Assembly: GCA_945897765.1 (NCBI GenBank)
Contig: CAMDGP010000048.1
Coordinates: 1 to 11,260, forward strand
From: Chitinophaga pinensis
GTDB taxonomy: Bacteria > Bacteroidota > Bacteroidia > Flavobacteriales_D > Crocinitomicaceae
DNA: 11,260 nucleotides
Direction of reading: 5' to 3'
The notes under the pieces were generated by a model. That model was not told the origin of the DNA. It saw only the letters and a program-made list of their open reading frames with translations, and searched no databases. The translations under genes and the position numbers were made by a program. Positions 6,620 to 11,260 of this stretch are shown piece after piece. Every line of letters starts with the position of its first letter. The first letter of the stretch is position 1.

Positions 6620-7954
6620 TTATTTAACGAAATTGTAATGTAAAACACCATTAGAGTTTTTGATTACAAAGAGATAATTACCATTGAATAAATTAATTAC
6701 ATTTATTTTATTTTCAATTGCAGAAAGTTTTCCTGCCAAAATTACGCGTCCGTTCAAGTCGATTATTTCATAAGTTGAAGCTTCACTAACTCCAGAAATT
6801 GTTAATTCATCTTGAACTGGATTAGGGAATAATTGCAACTTAGTGTTTTCATTTTCTGAAATCCCAACTAACTGATAATTAATTTGAGAATTTATTTGTA
6901 GGTATCTCGGATTGTCTTTTTGTCCGCAAACTAATTGAAGAATAACATCATAAACTCCAAATCCCGAATTGAACTGATAAAAAGCGCTAATGTAAATTTG
7001 AGTACCGTTATTCAAACCAATTTGCCATGTTACAAGTGTCGAATCAATGTAAGTTAGATAAGAAGAAACACTTGCACTTACCACATCATTGTAATCAAAT
7101 GAACATTCATCAATCCAATCGCTTATCGAAGTGCCAACTACTGATGAATCACTAAAAACAGTTCCGTTAAAAATAATTGTATCGCCTACAGTTGCACCTG
7201 AATTATTTCCTACAATTCCTGTTGCATTTGCTGTGCATCCAGAGGCATCCGTAACTGATACAGAATAAGTTCCAGGACATAAATTATTTAGTGTTGGTGA
7301 AGTTGCTCCATTGTTTGAGTTGTAATAGTAAGGAGCTGTTCCACCAATTACGTAAACTGTATAAGAACCGTCACAAATTGAATTTGAAGTTGCGTTAATA
7401 GTTGAAAGTGATGCTGAAAAACCATTGCAATTTGTAATATTTGTCGAGTCTTGAGTGATATTGAAAGAAACATAAGTCGAACAACTCGAGGCATCCACAA
7501 CAGAAATGTTATAGTATCCCTCGCACAGATTATTTATTGTAGAATTTATTGTTTGATTTGAATTTGAATAAGTAAAAGGTGCTGTTCCGCCAGTTACTGA
7601 AATTGTTGCCGAGCCATCACAAGCAGATGGATTAGAGATGTATGTAGTTGTTGCTGTTGCAAAAAAACCAGCACAAGGATTGCTTGTAATTGTAAATGTT
7701 TCCGTCATGGGACCATTGAGTGTTGTAAAAGTTACGGTATAAGTTCCCTGACATAAATTATAAATGGCGTATCCTCCTGTTTGTATTATTGCCCCACCAT
7801 CAGACCAGTTTTGAACGGAAATAACTGCTGTAGAATCCTGAATTATTGCAGAGCCATTGCAAGTGTTTGAATTGTTTGCATTTCCTGTTGTTACATATTG
7901 CGCATTGGAAAAACCAACGAACGAAAGGAATATTAATGTAAATAGATTTTTCAT
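6620..7954 (-). CDS. Secreted protein with SprB-like repeats and T9SS type A sorting domain
   Basis: A 444-residue secreted protein. Residues 1-18 (MKNLFTLIFLSFVGFSNA) form a signal peptide for Sec export. Residues 20-100 are a degenerate first repeat with CNGS (32-35) and NLCQGTYTV (66-74). Two clear SprB-like repeats follow, at about 101-172 and 183-249. Each has CDGS, GGTAP, NNLCxGxY and a DASxC motif, and all these landmarks are spaced exactly 82 residues apart. Residues 250-366 form a less recognisable domain with ECSFDYNDV. The C-terminal 70 or so residues (LFPNPVQDELTIS, IIDLNGRVILAG, LFNGNYLFVI, final FVK) are a type A sorting domain, recognised and removed by the type IX secretion system during transit across the outer membrane. 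Such proteins are surface-attached or released; the ligand or role of this one is unknown. It is a single-gene unit with its own terminator, divergent from pafA. Confidence 0.92.
   Translation of the reverse strand: MKNLFTLIFLSFVGFSNAQYVTTGNANNSNTCNGSAIIQDSTAVISVQNWSDGGAIIQTGGYAIYNLCQGTYTVTFTTLNGPMTETFTITSNPCAGFFATATTTYISNPSACDGSATISVTGGTAPFTYSNSNQTINSTINNLCEGYYNISVVDASSCSTYVSFNITQDSTNITNCNGFSASLSTINATSNSICDGSYTVYVIGGTAPYYYNSNNGATSPTLNNLCPGTYSVSVTDASGCTANATGIVGNNSGATVGDTIIFNGTVFSDSSVVGTSISDWIDECSFDYNDVVSASVSSYLTYIDSTLVTWQIGLNNGTQIYISAFYQFNSGFGVYDVILQLVCGQKDNPRYLQINSQINYQLVGISENENTKLQLFPNPVQDELTISGVSEASTYEIIDLNGRVILAGKLSAIENKINVINLFNGNYLFVIKNSNGVLHYNFVK
7208..7654 (-). repeat. Two SprB-like protein repeats with 82-residue period
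   Basis: Encoded residues 101-249 contain two copies of the same module. Landmarks in copies one and two are Cys112/Cys194 (CDGS), 122-126/204-208 (GGTAP), Cys144/Cys226 (LCxG) and Cys158/Cys240 (DASxC), each pair exactly 82 residues (246 bases) apart. Despite the same spacing, the codons have diverged, so the duplication is old or under selection for structure. The conserved Cys pairs may form disulfides outside the cell. Confidence 0.8.
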
Positions 7955-8011
7955 AAGCTTTTATTTTTTAGACGTTTGAAGCAAAATATTAGTTGCTTAA
8001 CAATTTGGAAA

Positions 8012-8019
8012 CAAATATA
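8012..8019 (-). promoter_or_regulatory. Possible -7 box for the T9SS cargo gene
   Basis: TATATTTG on the minus strand matches the Bacteroidota -7 consensus TAnnTTTG and lies 57 bases upstream of the ATG at 7954. No good -33 TTTG is found at the usual spacing, so this rests on a single short element. Confidence 0.35.
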
Positions 8020-8034
8020 ATCAAACGCAATGTG

Positions 8035-8042
8035 TAAATTTG
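8035..8042 (+). promoter_or_regulatory. Possible -7 box for pafA
   Basis: TAAATTTG fits TAnnTTTG and ends 18 bases before the pafA ATG, which would give a very short leader. A -33 element at the expected distance is not evident. It lies 15 bases from the opposing -7 box of the divergent gene, so the two promoters would overlap. Confidence 0.3.
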
Positions 8043-8060
8043 AAATCAATTTAGAATTTT

Positions 8061-9698
8061 ATGAAGAAACTTCCAATAATAGTTTTAATTGCTTTGTTTT
8101 TTTCAATTTCAATTAATGCCCAACGTTCGAAACCACCAAAATTAGTTGTTGGAATTGTTGTAGATCAGATGTGTTATGAATATTTATACCGCTATCAAGC
8201 CAATTTTATCGAAGGCGGATTCAATCGTTTTTTGAAAAAAGGAATGAATTGCCGAAATACGCTTTATAATTATGTTCCAACTTTTACAGGACCCGGACAT
8301 GCCTCCATTTATACTGGAACAACACCTAGTAATCACGGAATAGTAGGAAATGATTGGTACAATCGTGAAACACAAGGAAATATGTATTGTGTGCAAGATA
8401 ATTCGGTTTCAACAATTGGAAGTAGTTCAAAAGAAGGACAAATGTCGCCTGAAAATTTGAAAACTTACACGATTACCGACCAACTAAAAATGACTTATCC
8501 AAAAGCAAAAGTGATTTCGATGTCAATTAAAGATCGTGGTTCTATTTTACCTGGAGGTCATTTGAGCGATGGTTCGTATTGGTATGATTATGCAACTGGA
8601 ACTTTCATTACAAGTGCTTATTTCAAAAAAGAATTACCAACTTGGGTGAGTGATTTTAACGCTATAAAAAACGCAACAACTTACACCAAAACATGGGATT
8701 TATTGTTACCAAAGGAACGTTATAACTCTGTTGACGAAAGTCCTTATGAGGTTGTTTTACCTGGAAAGACAAGCGCCACTTTTCCGTATAACTTTATTGA
8801 AATGGGTGGAGGAAAAGCAAGTCCAAAATTATTTACCACTTCGCCTTTTGCAAATGATTTATTGACAGATTTTGCGTTGGAAGCAATCGAAAAAGAAGCT
8901 TTAGGCTTAGATAATCAAACGGATATGTTATGCGTGAGTTATTCAACACCTGATATTGCTGGTCATGCTTTTGGACCTTATTCGTTAGAATTAGAAGATA
9001 TTTATGTGCGCTTAGACAGAGATTTAAAAAAAATGATGGACGGCTTGGAAAAAATGTATGGTAAAAATGGTTTCGTTATTTTCTTAACGGCCGATCACGC
9101 AGTTGTTCCTGTTCCGCAAATGTTGGTAGATAAAAAAATGCCAGGAGGTTATTTCTACTTGGACAAAAACATGGAAGATTTGCGTAGTTCTTCAATCAAG
9201 GAATTTGGCGCTGATTTAATTGAAATCGAAGAAAACTTAAACATTTATTTGAACCACAAAAGAATTGATTCTTTAAAATTAAATCGTGAGTCGGTAGCTC
9301 AATTCGTAGCTGCTAAAGTTCGCACTTGGATAAATGTGAAATCAGTTTTTACTGCTGGTGAATTAGGTCAAAATACATCTAGTGACAATGAATGGAAAGA
9401 TATGTTGCGTAAAGGTTTTGTTTATAATCGAAGCGGAGACGTCCTTTTTATTTTAGAGCCAGGTTTTTTACCGAAATCGAAAGTTTCTGAAAAAGATCAC
9501 CAAGGTACTTCACACGGTTCCGCATTCAATTACGATGGGCACGTTCCGTTATTATGGTATGGCGCTGGAATTCAATCAAAAGATGTTTTTACTCCTTATG
9601 ACATTATTGATATTGCTCCAACTTTAACTCATATTTTGAACCTTCAACGTTCAGGTGCAATGACAGGTCAACCAATTATTGAAGTTTTAGAGAAATAG
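8061..9698 (+). CDS. pafA: Periplasmic alkaline phosphatase, PafA type
   Basis: Zn-dependent phosphomonoesterase of the alkaline phosphatase superfamily, close in length (545) and layout to flavobacterial PafA. It hydrolyses phosphate monoesters to free phosphate in the periplasm. Residues 1-20 (MKKLPIIVLIALFFSISINA) are a signal peptide. Metal and catalytic residues can be assigned by motif: D35 in VVDQMCYEY, nucleophile T76 in TFTGPGHASIYTG, N97 in GIVGNDWY, K157 and R159 in IKDRGSILPGG, D298 and H302 in STPDIAGH, D345 and H346 in TADHAVVP, and H485 in GTSHGS. The Lys/Arg pair and Asn are the phosphate-contacting set known for PafA and point to monoesterase rather than diesterase activity. 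All key residues are present, so it should be active. It has no lipobox. The TAG stop directly abuts the ATG of an aminotransferase gene, suggesting cotranscription. No Pho-box-like operator was identified. Confidence 0.93.
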   Translation: MKKLPIIVLIALFFSISINAQRSKPPKLVVGIVVDQMCYEYLYRYQANFIEGGFNRFLKKGMNCRNTLYNYVPTFTGPGHASIYTGTTPSNHGIVGNDWYNRETQGNMYCVQDNSVSTIGSSSKEGQMSPENLKTYTITDQLKMTYPKAKVISMSIKDRGSILPGGHLSDGSYWYDYATGTFITSAYFKKELPTWVSDFNAIKNATTYTKTWDLLLPKERYNSVDESPYEVVLPGKTSATFPYNFIEMGGGKASPKLFTTSPFANDLLTDFALEAIEKEALGLDNQTDMLCVSYSTPDIAGHAFGPYSLELEDIYVRLDRDLKKMMDGLEKMYGKNGFVIFLTADHAVVPVPQMLVDKKMPGGYFYLDKNMEDLRSSSIKEFGADLIEIEENLNIYLNHKRIDSLKLNRESVAQFVAAKVRTWINVKSVFTAGELGQNTSSDNEWKDMLRKGFVYNRSGDVLFILEPGFLPKSKVSEKDHQGTSHGSAFNYDGHVPLLWYGAGIQSKDVFTPYDIIDIAPTLTHILNLQRSGAMTGQPIIEVLEK

Positions 9699-10886
9699 AT
9701 GAGCAATAAAGATTTTTTTTTAGAACACCTCGGTCAAACGAATCCATTTCCATTTTTAATTGAAGTTGAAAAAGCGGAAGGAATAAACATCACGGCAAAA
9801 TCGGGGAAAGTTTACATGGATATGATTTCGGGAGTTGCAGTGAACAATATTGGACACCGCCACCCGAAAGTTGTGGAAGCTATTAAAAATCAAGCGGATA
9901 AGTACTTACATGTAATGGTTTATGGTGAGTTTGTTCAAGATCCACAGAATGGCTTGACAAATGCTTTATTATCCGTTCTACCACCGACTTTAGATAGTGT
10001 TTACGTTGTAAATTCTGGTACAGAGGCAAATGAAGCGGCTATAAAATTGGCAAAAAGAGTAACAGGAAAAATGGAAATTGTTTCATTTCGAGGCTCTTAC
10101 CATGGAAGCACAATGGGATCTTTGAGTATTTCAGGAAATGAAATTAAAAAACAAGCTTTTCGTCCTTTGTTGCCAGACGTTCGATTTTTAATGCACAATG
10201 ATATTGAAGGAATTAAGCAGATTTCTGAAAAAACAGCAGGAGTTATCATTGAAACGATTCAAGGAGACGCTGGAGTTCGAATTCCGGATTTAGCTTTTTT
10301 ACATGCTTTAAGAAAACGTTGTAATGAAGTCGGAGCTTTATTGATTTTCGACGAAATCCAATGTGGAATAGGGAGAACAGGGTCTATGTTTGCGTTTGAA
10401 CACTTTGGAATCGTGCCTGATGTGTTGACTTTAGGCAAAGCTCTAGGTGGAGGAATGCCAATTGGAGCTTTGGTTTCTTCTCAGAAAAACTTGAATGAGT
10501 TTACATACAATCCAATGTTGGGACACATCACTACTTTTGGCGGTCACCCTGTTGTTTGTGCTGCTGCCACTGCTTGTATTGAGGTAATGAAAACCGAAAT
10601 CAATTGGAATCGAGTTGAGAAATACGGAAAATTATTAGAAGAAATCATCGCTCAAAATCCTGAAATTAAAGCAGTAAGAAGAATCGGAATGATGTTCGCT
10701 TTTGATATGGAATCCAGCGAACGCGTTGCAAAAGTAGTTGCAAAATGCCTCGAAAAAGGAGTGTTAACTTTTTGGTTTTTATCTCATCCATATAGCTTTC
10801 GTTTATCACCACCATTAATCATTTCAGAGGAAGAAATCCGCGAGGCGGGGAAAAGAATTTTGGAAGCAATTCAGGAAACAACATAA
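9699..10886 (+). CDS. Class III (ornithine/GABA-like) PLP-dependent aminotransferase
   Basis: Fold type I aminotransferase of 395 residues, cytoplasmic, with pyridoxal phosphate. Landmarks in order are MISGVAVNNIGHRHPKVVEA (42-61), the cofactor phosphate loop NSGTEANEAAIKLA (105-118), FRGSYHGSTMGSLS (130-143), IFDEIQCGIGRTGSMFAFE (216-234) with D218 for the pyridine nitrogen, LGKALGGGMPIGA (245-257) with K247 as the Schiff-base lysine, and TTFGGHPVVCAAA (278-290). This family includes acetylornithine, ornithine, 4-aminobutyrate and related omega-aminotransferases; the specific amino donor cannot be read with confidence. In Bacteroidota such genes are often labelled only as aspartate aminotransferase family. 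It starts at the base after the pafA stop, with no gap, so translation is probably coupled, though no metabolic link to a phosphatase is evident. A weak inverted repeat (TAACAAA, 10884-10890, with TTTGTTA, 10902-10908) overlaps the stop codon. Confidence 0.92.
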   Translation: MSNKDFFLEHLGQTNPFPFLIEVEKAEGINITAKSGKVYMDMISGVAVNNIGHRHPKVVEAIKNQADKYLHVMVYGEFVQDPQNGLTNALLSVLPPTLDSVYVVNSGTEANEAAIKLAKRVTGKMEIVSFRGSYHGSTMGSLSISGNEIKKQAFRPLLPDVRFLMHNDIEGIKQISEKTAGVIIETIQGDAGVRIPDLAFLHALRKRCNEVGALLIFDEIQCGIGRTGSMFAFEHFGIVPDVLTLGKALGGGMPIGALVSSQKNLNEFTYNPMLGHITTFGGHPVVCAAATACIEVMKTEINWNRVEKYGKLLEEIIAQNPEIKAVRRIGMMFAFDMESSERVAKVVAKCLEKGVLTFWFLSHPYSFRLSPPLIISEEEIREAGKRILEAIQETT

Positions 10887-10914
10887 CAAACATCTCTTTT
10901 ATTTGTTAAAAAAG

Positions 10915-10922
10915 TATCTTTG
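10915..10922 (+). promoter_or_regulatory. -7 promoter element for metF
   Basis: TATCTTTG is a perfect match to the Bacteroidota -7 consensus TAnnTTTG, 16 bases before the metF start codon, giving a leader of roughly ten bases. A TTTG at 10902-10905 is too close to serve as the -33 element. The spacer is too short for a riboswitch. Confidence 0.5.
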
Positions 10923-10938
10923 TCCTAACTAAAAAAAA

Positions 10939-11260
10939 ATGAAAGTAACCGAACATATACAAAACGCTAACGAAACCCTTTTCTCATTCGAGATTTTACC
11001 ACCATTGAAAGGTAAAAGCATCCAGTCCATTTTCGATGGAATAGATCCATTAATGGAGTTTAAACCAAAATTCATAAATGTCACCTACCACCGTGAAGAA
11101 TATGTTTATAAAGAACACGACAATGGTTTATTAGAGAAAATCGCCATACGTAAACGACCAGGAACAGTCGGAATTTGTGCTGCAATTATGAATAAATACC
11201 ATGTAGATGCTGTGCCGCATTTGATTTGCGGTGGTTTTAGTAAAGAAGAAACAGAGAATG
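10939..11260 (+). CDS. metF: Methylenetetrahydrofolate reductase, N-terminal part
   Basis: Partial gene, cut by the window end; 107 complete codons are visible. The start is the ATG at 10939 after nine A residues: MKVTEHIQNANETLFSFEIL. The FSFEILPPLKG segment (15-25) is the N-terminal signature of MetF, with E18 at the place of the catalytic glutamate. KFINVTYHREEYVYKE and GTVGICAAIMNKYHVDAVPHLICGGFS continue the flavin-binding barrel. The enzyme reduces 5,10-methylene-THF to 5-methyl-THF with FAD, feeding methionine synthesis in the cytoplasm. It competes with PanB, encoded upstream in this window, for the same folate cofactor. The variant HREEY and the YVYKEHDNG segment look like the Bacteroidota form. 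It lies 52 bases after the aminotransferase and has its own -7 box, so it may be an independent unit. Confidence 0.96.
   Translation, partial: MKVTEHIQNANETLFSFEILPPLKGKSIQSIFDGIDPLMEFKPKFINVTYHREEYVYKEHDNGLLEKIAIRKRPGTVGICAAIMNKYHVDAVPHLICGGFSKEETEN

Noticed and set aside
8184..8396. Minus-strand open frame inside pafA
   Set aside because: Covers the catalytic TFTGPGH region of the true gene in antisense.
10884..10908. Intrinsic terminator after the aminotransferase
   Set aside because: The 7-bp TAACAAA/TTTGTTA stem has one G-C pair, includes the stop codon and has no T-run after it.
1..11260. CRISPR array, insertion sequence, tRNA or rRNA, phage or defence genes
   Set aside because: No regular direct repeat with spacers, no transposase or integrase motif, no cloverleaf or rRNA-like segment was seen in any gap.

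Overview
The window looks like an ordinary chromosomal segment of an AT-rich Bacteroidota genome, most likely class Flavobacteriia. The pointers are a secreted protein with a type A type IX secretion (T9SS) sorting domain and SprB-like repeats, a PafA-type periplasmic alkaline phosphatase, Bacteroidota-type -7 boxes (TAnnTTTG), and no visible dependence on Shine-Dalgarno sequences. Crocinitomicaceae or Flavobacteriaceae would both fit; I cannot resolve the genus.

Layout. (1) Positions 1-1657, plus strand: the 3' half of a coenzyme B12-dependent fused acyl-CoA mutase of the IcmF type. (2) 1658-1831: a convergent spacer with three successive small hairpins. (3) 1832-5466, minus strand: a compact operon read panB, lipoprotein substrate-binding protein, FecCD/BtuC-type permease, BtuD/FecE-type ATPase. 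The last two junctions are 4-base ATGA overlaps. The binding-protein gene is split by one extra base in a run of ten A residues. (4) 5467-5748: a gene-free divergent region with decayed AAGTTA-type repeats and inverted repeats. (5) 5749-6378, plus: an unrecognised 209-residue cytoplasmic protein. (6) 6620-7954, minus: a T9SS cargo protein with an exact 82-residue internal repeat and a clear intrinsic terminator. (7) 8061-10886, plus: pafA abutted with no gap by a class III aminotransferase. (8) 10939 to the end, plus: the 5' part of metF.

How the genes may work together. IcmF needs adenosylcobalamin, and the neighbouring ABC importer belongs to the family that takes up cobalamin or iron chelates, so B12 import is a reasonable but unproven guess for its substrate. 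PanB, cotranscribed with the importer, starts pantothenate and CoA synthesis from ketoisovalerate. The same keto acid gives isobutyryl-CoA, the substrate expected for IcmF. MetF supplies methyl-THF for methionine synthesis, often by B12-dependent MetH in this group. PafA releases phosphate from phosphomonoesters outside the inner membrane. The T9SS protein is exported to the cell surface or medium.

I found no mobile element, CRISPR array, RNA gene or defence system. The most notable points are the homopolymer frameshift in the binding protein, the B12-linked neighbourhood, the regular repeat in the T9SS protein and the shared intergenic repeats. I see no convincing evidence of a wholly new system.
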